DNA from: Mesorhizobium sp. | GTDB taxonomy: Bacteria > Pseudomonadota > Alphaproteobacteria > Rhizobiales > Rhizobiaceae | DNA: 64,000 nucleotides | Direction of reading: 5' to 3' | Assembly (NCBI RefSeq): GCF_004962245.1 | Contig: NZ_SUHQ01000038.1 | Location: 1-64,000, forward strand | Part shown: positions 45,404 to 55,032 of the stretch, in pieces | Numbering within the stretch: the stretch's first letter is position 1 | Layout: every line of letters begins with the position of its first letter | Translations under genes and position numbers: made by a program | The notes under the pieces: model-generated | The model's database searches: none | Told to the model about the DNA's origin: nothing | What the model saw: only the letters and a program-made list of their open reading frames with translations

Positions 45404-46005
45404 ATTTCAGGCTGTCGCAGAGCCCGGCGATGGCAGGTACGCTCGGAGCCGCTCGCCGGACGTTTATGCGAGCGATATTCTGGAAAGGCGCGCTGACCAC
45501 TGCCCACCTGCCGCCCGCGCAATCACTTCCTGAAGTGCCGACATCGCGATTGGCGCGGGGCTTGCAAGGACCCTTGGTGCAACGTTCGACCGGAGCGCAG
45601 CGACGGGAGATGCCCGGGAGGGAGGAACCTGCCTCGATCCGGTTAGGAGACAAGAATTGTTGAATATAATCCCGCACACCGCAGCGCGAGTCCCGCGCGC
45701 CCTAAGCCCTCTTATCCCAGCTTTACGTGCAGGTGTTTGCTGCAGTCACGCTCAGCCATCGCACTCGGCCGCCTGAAGCCGCTCGGCGAACGGCGACCGC
45801 GGGGGCAGTTCGCACGCACACAGCGCCGCTCACGGATGGGTCGGCTGTTGGGCCCAGCCATCCCACCGCATCTCTTCGAATAGCACGAGCCCCTTGACCT
45901 CCCGTCATCCGCGAACAGCGGGTGAGGCATTAAAGCGGTGCCCCCTTTGACGTCAAAAGGCCAGCCGTTGCCGCCCTGCCGTTCACTGTTAATTGGAGCC
46001 TAACC
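45404..46005. other. 600-bp gap, no gene recognised
   Basis: Short frames on both strands, none with family resemblance. The end (45990-46005) has a weak ribosome site (TTGGAGCC) for the DsbA-type gene. Confidence 0.4.
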
Positions 46006-46713
46006 ATGCCTTACGCCAAAAGCCGGCCGTATCGCTCTTTCAGCCCTAGCCCTGCTTTTTTTCGGGCTGGCGACGCAATATGGTCCAGTTGCCAAAGACT
46101 ACGTGCGCCAGCATGAAAACCATAGCCGGCTCGTCGCGTTTTGGCGGAAGCTCATTCCAGAGCGGCGCGACGCACTCTTAAACGACGCCGCTGCGCCAAC
46201 TGCTGGCAACCCGAATGGCGACGTCCCTCTCGTCTTATTTTTGGACTACAACTGCCCGCGGTGCCGGGCGGAAGACCGTACAATCCAGCAAGCCCTCAAG
46301 CATGATCCCATGCTGAAGGTTGTCTACAAACATTGTCCGGGCAAGAGACCGGGTTCCAAATTTGCCGCACTGGCGGCGCTCGCCTCCAGCAAACAGGGAA
46401 AATATGAGGCGTTCCATCACGCCCTTATGGCTGCTCGCGGCCAGCTCAGCCAATTCGACATCTTGACTATCGCACGACACGTTGGCCTCGAGGTTGAGCA
46501 GCTCAAGCGGGACATGGAAGACCGCGCCATCGAAAACGTCCTCGAGCGCAATTGCGCGCTCGCCAAGGAGCTGTACATCAACGTCACGCCGGCGTTGGTT
46601 CTCGGCGACGAAGTGATTTCAGGTGTGCTCAAGATTCACACGCTGGAACGCTTCATCGCCACAGAGCGGGAAGAAGCTAAGCGTCGTGCCGGATCACAAC
46701 TTCGGCATTTTGA
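46006..46713 (+). pseudogene. DsbA-family thioredoxin-like protein, two one-base frameshifts
   Basis: ATG 46006 (MPYAK) then a one-base insertion in an A-run near 46018; the restored frame gives a signal anchor IALSALALLFFGLATQYG. The thioredoxin domain carries VLFLDYNCPRCRAEDRTIQQ (CxxC = CPRC), YKHCPGKRPGSKFAALAALA and NVTPALVLGDEVISG (cis-Pro). This is a periplasmic DsbA/Com1-like oxidoreductase. The natural end is AGSPTSAF and a TGA at 46711, as in the second copy of this segment at 57.6 kb. A one-base deletion near 46696 makes this copy read through for another 90 residues. Confidence 0.75.
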
Positions 46714-46803
46714 CAGCGTGGCGGCCGGTGCGATCCCGTTCTTTGGCCACGAGTGCCGCTTCTCGCGCCGGGCCAAATCTCTTATATGGCCCGGCAACGC
46801 GGT
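46583..46803 (+). repeat. 221-bp direct repeat, copy A (DsbA 3' end)
   Basis: Matches 57512-57733 with fewer than ten differences, starting at GTCACGCCGGCG and ending at CGGCAACGCGGT. It spans the end of the DsbA-type gene and about 90 bp beyond. Confidence 0.95.
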
Positions 46804-47737
46804 GCTAGCGTGCAAAGTCCTGCATTCAGCTCGCTTTCCTCAACTTGGCCGAACGCGATCGCACAGCTCGGGATCTATTCAGCCGGTCCTGGTGTTTCCG
46901 TTCCGCCATCGGCGTCTTTCACCGAAGCCTCGCCAGAAGATAGGCGGGAGGCGCGCCGACGCCTGCTTCAGATCGCGGCCGGCGCGACGATGATCGTCAT
47001 GGGCTCTCGCCCCCCTGGGGTGATCGTACAAGTCCCGATTGTCAGAAGAATCTGTTGACGTGGACGCCTCGGCGCCAAGCTCGCGCCACCTGTCGACAGC
47101 GCGGCCCTTGGCGTGTTGGATAAAGCCGCAAAGCGGTTGCAAGAAATCCCGTTCGGATTGACGAAAATGACGGTGGCCGCACCCATGCACCTCGATCATG
47201 CCATTCAAGGCCGAGGCTCTGGTCGAGGTCACCTCATTGAGGATGACGGCGGCCGGAATTGCCTGGATCAAGCAGCCAACCGTGGTGCGCGACACCTCAT
47301 TTATTGAATTGAGGGTGGCGCCGGTGTTCCGGCATTGAAGTCCTGATATCAATTGTGCGACAGGCTGCCTCATCGAACCGCTGGCGGAGGCAAGCGTGGG
47401 CTGCAGCACCAGATCACAGGCATGCCGCCAGCGAGGCCATCCCATGTGCTTAATGGCCATGCCGCCAAGATCGAATTCGCTACCCGCATGAAACCTTGGT
47501 GTGGTGGAGGTGTTGAGAGGCACCTGCGCTAGGCTGGCGAACGGTTAGAAGCGGGCAAAACCCGTAGCTCAGCTCATAGCCCGCCTAAACAAAGGCGGGC
47601 ATCGTAGAAGGCCGCAGTCCTTCGGACTTAGGTCCAAAAGAGCGGCCCAGGTGATTTCGCAAGCCGGGCGGGGGTTTGCGCCGTTCGCATCAAGAGCTGT
47701 CCGCCCGGCCAATTCTGTCCCTCACATAAGCTGGCGG
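46714..47737. other. 1-kb region without a recognised gene
   Basis: A minus-strand frame of 214 codons (46879-47523) and a plus-strand frame of 100 codons overlap here; neither resembles a family and the codon pattern is not convincing, so I do not call them. The region contains the hairpins at 47579-47640. Confidence 0.4.
47579..47600. other. Perfect hairpin next to a second one: possible structured RNA or terminator
   Basis: GCCCGCCT and AGGCGGGC pair across AAACAA. A second hairpin, AGTCC-TTC-GGACT, follows at about 47615-47627. The two stand between the DsbA region and the convergent TlpA-like gene. No T-run is present. Confidence 0.35.
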
Positions 47738-48931
47738 TCAGCCGCAAACGGTATACCAGCTGTCGAATCGGCCATTGTTTGGAGCCGCACACAGAGCGCC
47801 GTAACAAACCTTCTCACCCTTGAAGTAGGCCAGGAACTGCAGCAAATGCGATATTTCGTCCTGTTCATCTTGGTCCCGGATACGCTCCGGACCGCCCTGC
47901 GATTTCAATGCCATCTCGATCAACTCGATCGCCCGATCTTTGTTGCCGCTCTCGTGATAGTACAGGGCTGCCAAACGATAAGGCAGGAGCTTACGTTTGT
48001 CGCTTTCCGGGGGATTCAGTGCCAGGATGTGTTCGGACAGCTGTTTTCCCATCGCCAAGCGCTCAGCAGACGGAAAGTGCGAATGGTCAAGATTCGGAAA
48101 GAAGAGCTCGTCTAACGCCGCAACCATCCAATTCTCGGAGTTTCTGTTGATCGCGTCGCGAACGAATTGGCGCATGACGGGCAAGCCGACCTGCATGTCC
48201 TTCATTTTGTGAAGCAACAGATTCACATGAGAACGGCGGAAACCGAGGTTGTCCGGCATCAAGGCGATGCCTTCTTCGATCGCCGAGAGCGCCGTCTTCC
48301 AATCCTTTTTCTCCACCGCCGCCCGATATCTGTCCTTGATCGGCTTCTTCAGCGCTTGTTCGCGCGCTATGGGTTCGCCTTCCGCGATCCGCTCCGCATC
48401 GGCGGATTTTGCCTGATCGCTGGTGCGCCAGCTGCCGTTAAGCACCTTCGGCAAGACCTCATCGAGTTCCGTCGGTTCACCAATAAAGGCGATGCAGCCG
48501 TCTCGGTCGACCACGAAACTGGTGGGAATCCAGAAAGAAAAGCTGGGCTCCATCCAAAGCTTGTCCATTTCGCCTGTGGAGTCGAATGCGATCCGATAGT
48601 TCAGATTCGGGAACTTTTCCGTCAACCAAGCGTCCAACGTGCTTCGGGCCTCATCGGCCGTTGGAGCGCGTTCACTAGCCGCGACTCCTACGATCTCAAC
48701 GCCGCTTTCCCTGTATTTCTCCTGCAGCTGCATCAGATGGGGCATCCCGTCCACACACGAACCGCACCAAGTTGCCCAAAATTCGACGATGTACACTTTG
48801 CCGGGCTCGAAGCTGGTGAGGGGCTCGCCACGCAGCCAGGTTTCCGCTTGAATCGAAGGAGCCGGGGACTCGATCTGCAACACCACGTTGTTCTCCAAAG
48901 CCGTTGTCAAAGGTTGTGAGATTTTCTGCAC
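47738..48931 (-). CDS. TlpA/ResA-like thioredoxin with long C-terminal helical domain
   Basis: GTG 48931, preceded by AGAGGGAAATAAG, 397 residues. VYIVEFWATWCGSCVDGMPH holds the CxxC (Cys56, Cys59); PTSFVVDRDGCIAFIG is the cis-Pro strand. The first 150 residues are a redoxin domain; the rest (about 190-370) is helical and repeat-like (ALSAIEEGIALMPDN, RLAALYYHESGNKDRAIELI), like TPR repeats. No signal peptide or anchor is seen, unusual for TlpA relatives, so it may work in the cytoplasm. Intact and apparently monocistronic. Confidence 0.85.
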   Translation of the reverse strand: MQKISQPLTTALENNVVLQIESPAPSIQAETWLRGEPLTSFEPGKVYIVEFWATWCGSCVDGMPHLMQLQEKYRESGVEIVGVAASERAPTADEARSTLDAWLTEKFPNLNYRIAFDSTGEMDKLWMEPSFSFWIPTSFVVDRDGCIAFIGEPTELDEVLPKVLNGSWRTSDQAKSADAERIAEGEPIAREQALKKPIKDRYRAAVEKKDWKTALSAIEEGIALMPDNLGFRRSHVNLLLHKMKDMQVGLPVMRQFVRDAINRNSENWMVAALDELFFPNLDHSHFPSAERLAMGKQLSEHILALNPPESDKRKLLPYRLAALYYHESGNKDRAIELIEMALKSQGGPERIRDQDEQDEISHLLQFLAYFKGEKVCYGALCAAPNNGRFDSWYTVCG

Positions 48932-49484
48932 GAGCTTATTTCCCTCTCAGAGACGGCACACGGTTCAGGGGAGAGAACATCCTCGTCTGCTCCATTGCAT
49001 ACCGTCCTGCTGCAAGCGTTGCAAGGTCCATGCCAGCGGGCTCAGCGCGCAAGTGCATGAATATGCTTTGAAAAACCTCCGCAGTGCCCGGATGGCGGTT
49101 GGATTGAACCTGACAAGTTTCTGCCTTTGTCAGGTTTTGAACGCGCATTGCCCGTGTTTCGCGCCGCCAGAAAAGCGTGGCCCATCCGCACGATCCTGAA
49201 GCCCAAACCGTCGAACACGTGCGACACCGCCGCAATATGTCGTGCCATGCATCGATGCCAAGCGCCTCGGCGTTGAGCTCGCAGCACGCCAGAACATCAT
49301 CGACGAGACGTTCAAGCTCGACCCGGGAACGGGAAAACGGCCCGAGGTTTGGCCTTGGTCGGGACGGCCGAACGGCAATATCGCCGAGAGGGAAAGACGC
49401 AGAAGAAGATCATCACACCCGGCGAGCCGAAAGTGTCGGCAAGCCATCGCAGAAGGCAGCAAACATGCAGGCCCAGACGTATCG
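48932..49484. other. Degenerate region containing repeat copy
   Basis: No gene recognised. Holds the 132-bp repeat at 49163-49294 and a short frame (KRPEVWPWSGRPNG) that may be a transposon orfA trace. Confidence 0.4.
49163..49294 (+). repeat. 132-bp direct repeat, copy A
   Basis: Starting near GCCGCCAGAAAAGCGTGG and ending GCACGCCAGAA, this matches 59082-59214 in the same orientation with moderate divergence (conserved core ATCGATGCCAAGCG, CTCGGCGTTGAGCTCG). The meaning of the sequence is not known. Confidence 0.85.
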
Positions 49485-49634
49485 CTGGGCGATCTGAGGG
49501 AGTGGCATACGTTGCGCGCCTGGTGCAGAAATTGCTCGCATCATGCCGAAGTAAGGTCGGCCGCGCTAATCCGCCGGTATGGCAAAGGCGCACTATTCAG
49601 CACGGTCGAGGGCACTTGGTTGCCCGGGAATTGA
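49485..49634 (+). pseudogene. Small zinc-ribbon-like hypothetical protein, fragment
   Basis: Codons LGDLREWHTLRAWCRNCSHH then AALIRRYGKGALFSTVEG resemble small rhizobial proteins in which CxxC starts a zinc ribbon and LxCxxC-like residues follow. Here the second cysteine pair is missing and the frame ends in foreign sequence. No start with a ribosome site. Confidence 0.35.
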
Positions 49635-49639
49635 CCGGC

Positions 49640-49970
49640 TCATCACTGGTCAGTGATAATGCCAGCCAGTTCATCTCGAACGCCATCCTCTCCTGCGCGG
49701 ATCAGAACCGGTCGAATGGCATTCCATGCGCACGGCAAGCATCGCTATCGCCTGTGGCGCGCCGACTGCAACACCGCGCGGCCGCACTCCCAAATCGCCT
49801 GGCAGACACCGGCCAAGTTCGCCACCACCTTCAATCCGCGACGGTCGCTCGCGCTGCGCTATGCGAAAGGCTCCGCGCCAGCCCCCGTCGCTTCACCCGC
49901 CCAGCAGCGCACAACCCACGCCGGAAACGAACCCAAAACTGGAGAAACTCGGGGCGACGTCATTTAGATT
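49640..49970 (+). mobile_element. IS3-family orfB C-terminal remnant
   Basis: VSDNASQFISNAILSCAD, then after shifts HRLWRADCNTARPHSQIAW and FATTFNPRRSLALRYAKG, match the final part of IS3-type orfB: the DNGxxF strand, the YNxxRPHS box and the tail. Several frameshifts. It abuts the gabD pseudogene. Confidence 0.65.
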
Positions 49971-51415
49971 CCACCCATGCAGAGGTACTTCATTTCGAGG
50001 TAGTCTTCGAGCCCGTGGCGGGAACCCTCCCGCCCGATGCCGGACTGCTTCATGCCGCCAAAGGGCGCCGCATCCGAAGACATACGCCCCGTATTGATGC
50101 CAATCATGCCATATTCCAATGCCTCGGCCACGCGCCAGACACGCCTCAGGTTCGAGGCATGGAAATAGGCGGCGAGCCCGTAAATCGTGTCGTTTGCCTC
50201 ACAGACAACCTGATCCGCATCGTGGAAGCGGATGATCGGCGCCAACGGCCCGAAAGTCTCCTCTTGCGCAACCGCCATGATGCTGGAGATCTCGGTGAAG
50301 GCTGTGGGTTTGAAAAAGGTGCCATCCTTGCCGATACGTTTGGCCCCGCATCGATTATCCCACCCTTGGCAACGGCATCTGCGATGTGGGACTCGATCTC
50401 GGCCAAAGCATGCATGTCGATGAGTGGTCAGACGTCCACTCCCGGAGCGAAGCCGTCGCCAACCGATAAGTGCCGGACTTTCTCCACGAACTTCTCGACG
50501 AACTCATCGTGAACGCTCGATTGGACGTAAAGCCGGTTCGATGAAACGCAAGTCTGGCCGGCATTGCGGAACTTCGCCTGGATCGCGCCGTCAACGGCAG
50601 CGTCAATATCCGCGTCGTCGAAGACGATGAAGGGCGCATTGCCGCCGAGCTCGAGGCTGACCTTCTTGATCTGGTCCGAGCACTGGCGCATGAGCAGTCG
50701 GCCAACCTCAGTGGAGCCTGTATAGCTGATCTTTCGGACCTTGGCATTGGAGCAGAGTTCGCGGCCCCACGCGATCACCTTCGGACGCATAGACCAGGTT
50801 GACAACGCCGTCAGGAAAGCCGGCTTGCTGCGCGAGGGCAAATATTGCACCTGCCACGAGCGGCGTCTGTTCAGCAGGTTTGAGCACGATCGCGCAGCCC
50901 GCCGCCAGGGCCGGCGAGATCTTGCGCGCCACCATCGACGCTGGGAAATTCCATGGCGTAGTCGTGCCGACGACACCGATCTGCTGCTTTGATCACCATC
51001 ATCCGACGGTCTGTAGACGGTGCGGAGATCGTCTCGCCATAGATGCGATTGGCTTCTTCGGCGTACCATTGCAGATACGCGGCCGCATGCGAAACCTCCG
51101 ACTTGGCTTCGGCAAACGGCTTGCCCATTTCCGCAGTCAGAATCGCGGCGAGATCGCCTGCATGGTCGATGATCAGCTGATGCCATCGCCAAAGAATGTC
51201 GCTGCGCTCCCGGCGGTCAGCGCCGCCCATCCAGGCTGCGCGACATAGGCCTTGTCTACCGCAGCGCGTGTCTCCTCCACGCCCATATCGGACGTCCTGC
51301 CAGCACTTCGCCGCTCGACGGGTTGAGGACCACAAATGACCGCTCGCGAACTGACGTGCCAAGTGCCGGCAGGCGATGGACGGCGCCAAACAGGTCCGGG
51401 GATTTCAGTGGCGGA
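49964..51415 (-). pseudogene. gabD: Succinate-semialdehyde dehydrogenase, multiply frameshifted
   Basis: Pieces in several frames assemble in order: LKSPDLFGAVHRLPALGTS, RERSDILWRWHQLIIDHAGD, ILTAEMGKPFAEAKSEV, AGCAIVLKPAEQTPLVAGAI, KISYTGSTEVGRLLMRQCSD, SLELGGNAPFIVFDDADID (catalytic Glu), FRNAGQTCVSSNRLYVQSSV (catalytic Cys), AQEETFGPLAPIIRFHDAD and GGMKQSGIGREGSRHGLEDY. Normal GabD is about 485 residues. At least five frameshifts show it is dead. It once oxidised succinate semialdehyde in the GABA shunt. Confidence 0.9.
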
Positions 51416-52151
51416 TCATCGGCAGGCACAGGGGCAAACCGGGTTCCTCTCAAAGGCAGCTGATATGTATAATCGGCAGAGCCTCGGCGTGTACTCCGCA
51501 CCTGCGGGTCCTTATAGGGCCTCGGCCATACGGCTGGTAGACCATCCACTCAACTTGAAAGGGAGAATTCTTGAACGCTTCTGGTCGATGGCTTGCGGTT
51601 CTCATCAGGTGCAAACTGAACAATGGACATCGGCTTCCCGACCGCGCGTACCGGCCATCGGTCCGAATAGCAGCAGTGCAGCCAAATGCCTTTTTTGAGC
51701 ATCATCGGATTGAAATTGCTTTCAAAAGTCCTCGATCTTGCCGCCCCCCATCGCGAGCGCCACAAACGGGCGTGGAAAATCAAAAGGGACCACAGTCGAG
51801 AATCAGCACGGTGATGCCTTCTTTGCGACCGTAGGCACGCAGATCATCTGCCAGCTGGGCTCGGGACCGTGCAGGTCGCGCCCCAAAAAACGAGAAGGGG
51901 GGTCGTTGTGGTGGAAGAGGTCGGGGATTTTCGAAAGAGCGTCGTTTACGGCGGGTCGTCCCTGTAGAGCATTCCCCTCGAATGCGACCGCCTTCAAAGG
52001 AGGACTTGCCATCGACGCCACGCTGATAACCGCTGCTGGCAAGCTGGAACTCAATACCGGTTAATTGCACTGAGGGCGGCGGCAACCACCCCTCGAAAAC
52101 TTTTTGCCCGGGGGCTTAAGCTCGGAAAGAGTGTTCCTTATCATATTGTGT
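51416..52151. other. 735-bp degenerate region, nothing recognised
   Basis: Short frames on both strands; fragments such as LQLASSGYQRGVDGKSSFE on the minus strand may derive from a transposase, but I cannot support a family. Confidence 0.35.
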
Positions 52152-52830
52152 TCAAAGTAAATGGACGTGGTGCGTTTCGTGGGTTGAATCACATAAAGTA
52201 GTCTGTGTTAACGTCTGCCAAACCACGTTCCCTTGCCGGTTCCATGTTGGGGCTAGATGGTTTATTTCGACCAGGGTTGCCACATGTTTTTTGACGGTGT
52301 TCCGGTTTGCACCGGTCAGGTTGACGATCTCGCCAATGGTCATTCGCCCGCGCTCCTTGATGGCTTCAACTATTTGAAGGGAGAGTTCCGGAAGCGTACC
52401 GAGCACGAGACGCTCGCGCTCGATTTTCTTCTCAAGCCGCTGCTTTTGCTGCTGAAGAGCGCGCAGGAAATAAACAGCCCAGGGCTGCCAATTAGGCCTC
52501 GGACTGCGGATCGTTTTTTGAGTTTGCCGAAGCGCCAGATAGTAGCCCTCCTTGCTGTTCTCGATCACGCTTTCGAGCGAAGAGTAAGGCACATAAGCAT
52601 AGCCACTGCGCATCAGCAGAAGCGTCGTCAGAACGCGATAGCCTTCCATTGCCGTCCTGGAATGGATGGATCTCCAAAAAGACCACCGTGAACATTGCCA
52701 CGACGAGCAGAGATCTCGACCGCATCGACTGCGCCAGCCGACGCCCGAAGGGATTGTGCAGACGATCGAGCGGTTACGTCGCCGGCGCTAGAAAATAGGC
52801 CCTCCACTGAGCATCTATCATTAGCCTGAA
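52152..52830 (-). pseudogene. Fic-family protein, frameshifted and truncated
   Basis: VVFLEIHPFQDGNGRLSR is the HPFxDGNGR active site of Fic AMP-transferases. A shift directly after it continues MEGYRVLTTLLLMRSGYAY and SSLESVIENSKEGYYLAL, and the C-terminus (RGRMTIGEIVNLTGANRNTV) is a winged helix typical of this Fic subgroup. The N-terminal region is only partly recognisable between 52680 and 52830. Catalysis needs both halves in one chain, so it is inactive. It lies 100 bp downstream of the HipA fusion. Confidence 0.75.
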
Positions 52831-52926
52831 CTTTCGAGCCCTTGCCAAGCTTTGTCGGGGCGGTCTCGCCCATCACGGCTGGGAAGTGCGGTCCATGGAA
52901 ACCGGCGTATCAGTTAGATCGATCAT

Positions 52927-54765
52927 CTATGCAAACCCTTCGATGCGTTCGTGGACAATCGCGCGCATTTGCTCCGCCATCTTCGCGCCTTGAGAGCCGT
53001 CTGATAGAGGCGGCGGCAATTCGAGGTGGTTGAGCGCGCGTGAGAGGGCTGCAACAAGATCGTCGATGCTGGTATCCGCATCGGCTGCCTTGAGGCCAGC
53101 CGTGCTCGCGAAAGCCTTGAAGTCGGCGCGCCGCAGACGATCGTCCTTGCCGTTCAGCTTGAGGGCCATCCGGTCTTTTTCGAGGCGTGGAAACACGCGA
53201 GTCGTGACCGCGTCGTAGAGCGGAGCCATGCGAACTGAGCTGAATTGCGTGCTGCCGGGCTCTGCGATTTCCAGCAGTGCCATGTTCTTCAGGTGCATGT
53301 CGCCATCGGCGATCAGCCAGGCGAATAAGGATCGCTTCAGGACAAGCAGGACGTCTTCTTCGGGAGAGGTCGATAGCGGCCTTAGTGCCCGCGCGATGCG
53401 CTCCATCGTGCCGTCGTATTTTGCTTCGGTGGGCACGCCAAGTACCGAGCAGAAGTCCTCAAGCGCGAGCAGGTGTTTGTCCTCGAGGCTCGTTCTGATA
53501 TCGAACCGCTCCACGAGTAGCGCCGGAGGCATCCCGTCAGGCATCGGGACGAGCGCTGTCGCGGGCGTCTTGAAACCGGCCGCGCTGCCCAAAGCGAGCG
53601 ACTGCCATTCGATAACTGGCAGGGCCTCAAATCCGCCCGTACCCGCAGGTTTGAGAATGTGGGTAAAAGGCCGGCCGATACTGGGAGAGAGGGTGCCATC
53701 CGCACTGAGGAACATAGGCGCTTTGATCTGAACACCCGAAAGGCGAGGCGTATCAGTACGCTCGAATATCTGTGCGAGATTGCGTTCGAAACTCTGCTCC
53801 AGGTCGCCGCGACCCGGCCCTGCATACTGGCCAGTGAAGACAGTGTTTCTAGTGAAGCCATTGAGCCGGGTTAACAGGATGTCGGGCGGCAGGGCGGAGA
53901 GATCGCTCGCACGCTCGACGATGGTGATGTTGGACATGTAGCGTTTGCCCGAGCGTAGCGTCGCGCGCTCGTCGCGGTCGTTCAACACTGACTCAAGCCA
54001 GCCTTCAGGCAGCAGCGACAGAATGAAAGGAGGGAGCTTGCCCGGCGTGGTCTGGCGAACAAGTGGCGGGCCCTGATCGTCTGCATTCCAGCGCCACTCA
54101 AAACCATCATGTGTGAGATTTCCGAGCGGAGCGCCGTGCCACGCCACGATCAGATCGAGCGCGGCTCCGTTGCGTGCCGGTTCTGTGGTCAGTGGAGGGC
54201 GGAGGAAAAAGCGCTCGGCGTGCTCGCCCTCGCGATACCACTGGTTCGCGCGGGCAAGCGCCCATGTCGCGTCGGCAGCGCCCTGGGCGCTGCCGTATTG
54301 TTCTATGAGGCGGTTCGCGATTGCCTCGCGCATCGTCTCGTCGATGGATGCCGCGTGTTCGCTGCGCAGGCGGAAAGCTTCGAGGAAGCGCTGGCGCATC
54401 GAGGAGACGTCGATCCGGATTTCTCCCATTCCATCATCGACAATCGCTTGAGCGACTGATGGGTGGTCGGGAGCTGCGTTCTGAATGATTTCCAGCAAGC
54501 GCAAGCGCCTGCGCTGTATTCGTCGCCCGCTCAGGAACAGGCGGCCATCCCGGGTCGGGCCGAGAAGCACAGCGCTCGCCGCCGAGAGGTAAGCGTTGGG
54601 ATACAGGTATTTGGCGATGCGGACGGCGTGCTTGAGTATCGTGGCCTCGATATCCTCCCCGGCATCGACATAGATGCCGCGCATTAGCTGGACGAGCTTG
54701 CCCGTTTCAGCCTGATAGTGGCTGCGGGTTTTATCGATGTTTTCCCCAACGAGGTGAAGGGCCAT
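52927..54765 (-). CDS. HipA-type Ser/Thr kinase fused to an AbiEi-like N-terminal domain
   Basis: 612 residues against about 440 for HipA. Residues 20-95 (LMRGIYVDAGEDIEATILKH, LYPNAYLSAASAVLLG) match the winged-helix antitoxin AbiEi/DUF6088-like proteins; residues 200-600 are HipA. Kinase features: SGVQIKA (343-349), HILKP with Lys372, VERFD (418-422), ADGDMHLKN (487-495, catalytic Asp and Asn) and LYDAVTT (metal Asp518). There is no hipB gene, so the fused N-terminal domain probably supplies DNA binding and control. ATG 54765 sits next to a perfect palindrome covering the ribosome site. Confidence 0.85.
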   Translation of the reverse strand: MALHLVGENIDKTRSHYQAETGKLVQLMRGIYVDAGEDIEATILKHAVRIAKYLYPNAYLSAASAVLLGPTRDGRLFLSGRRIQRRRLRLLEIIQNAAPDHPSVAQAIVDDGMGEIRIDVSSMRQRFLEAFRLRSEHAASIDETMREAIANRLIEQYGSAQGAADATWALARANQWYREGEHAERFFLRPPLTTEPARNGAALDLIVAWHGAPLGNLTHDGFEWRWNADDQGPPLVRQTTPGKLPPFILSLLPEGWLESVLNDRDERATLRSGKRYMSNITIVERASDLSALPPDILLTRLNGFTRNTVFTGQYAGPGRGDLEQSFERNLAQIFERTDTPRLSGVQIKAPMFLSADGTLSPSIGRPFTHILKPAGTGGFEALPVIEWQSLALGSAAGFKTPATALVPMPDGMPPALLVERFDIRTSLEDKHLLALEDFCSVLGVPTEAKYDGTMERIARALRPLSTSPEEDVLLVLKRSLFAWLIADGDMHLKNMALLEIAEPGSTQFSSVRMAPLYDAVTTRVFPRLEKDRMALKLNGKDDRLRRADFKAFASTAGLKAADADTSIDDLVAALSRALNHLELPPPLSDGSQGAKMAEQMRAIVHERIEGFA

Positions 54766-54771
54766 TTTTAA

Positions 54772-54798
54772 CTTTCCCGTATCTGATATACGGGAAAG
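54772..54798. promoter_or_regulatory. Operator 1: perfect palindrome over ribosome site of HipA fusion
   Basis: CTTTCCCGTAT and ATACGGGAAAG, 11-bp arms with a 5-nt spacer, lie 6 bp from the start codon. On the coding strand the GGGAAAG arm is also the likely ribosome site, so protein bound here would block both transcription and translation. Confidence 0.75.
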
Positions 54799-54829
54799 CT
54801 AGCATAATCGGCTTCATATTCAAGACTTT

Positions 54830-54864
54830 CTAACTTTCCCGTATTTGGTACACGCAAAAGTTAG
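54830..54864. promoter_or_regulatory. Operator 2: imperfect palindrome upstream of HipA fusion
   Basis: CTAACTTTCCCGTAT and ACACGCAAAAGTTAG, 15-bp arms with two mismatches and a 5-nt spacer. It shares CTTTCCCGTAT with operator 1; the centres are 62 bp apart, about six helical turns, as expected for cooperative binding. Confidence 0.7.
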
Positions 54865-55032
54865 AATACTTTCTCGGAACGACGGCGTTCTTCGGGTCGG
54901 GAATCGAACCACGGGAGAGAACCTGGTCTGCGAAGGCGAGCAGGCAGAACTCAAGGCGTTCATTCTGCCATACCATAGTCGGATCAGCCACACGTAGGTC
55001 GGCGAGTCCTTCAGCTATTGTAGAGCGTGGGA

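Noticed and set aside
46879..47523. 214-codon minus-strand frame
   Set aside because: It has no ribosome site, low-complexity arginine-rich end and no family resemblance. It could be real but I cannot support it.
49349..50512. 387-codon plus-strand frame
   Set aside because: It runs through an IS3 remnant into the antisense strand of the gabD pseudogene, so it cannot be one gene.
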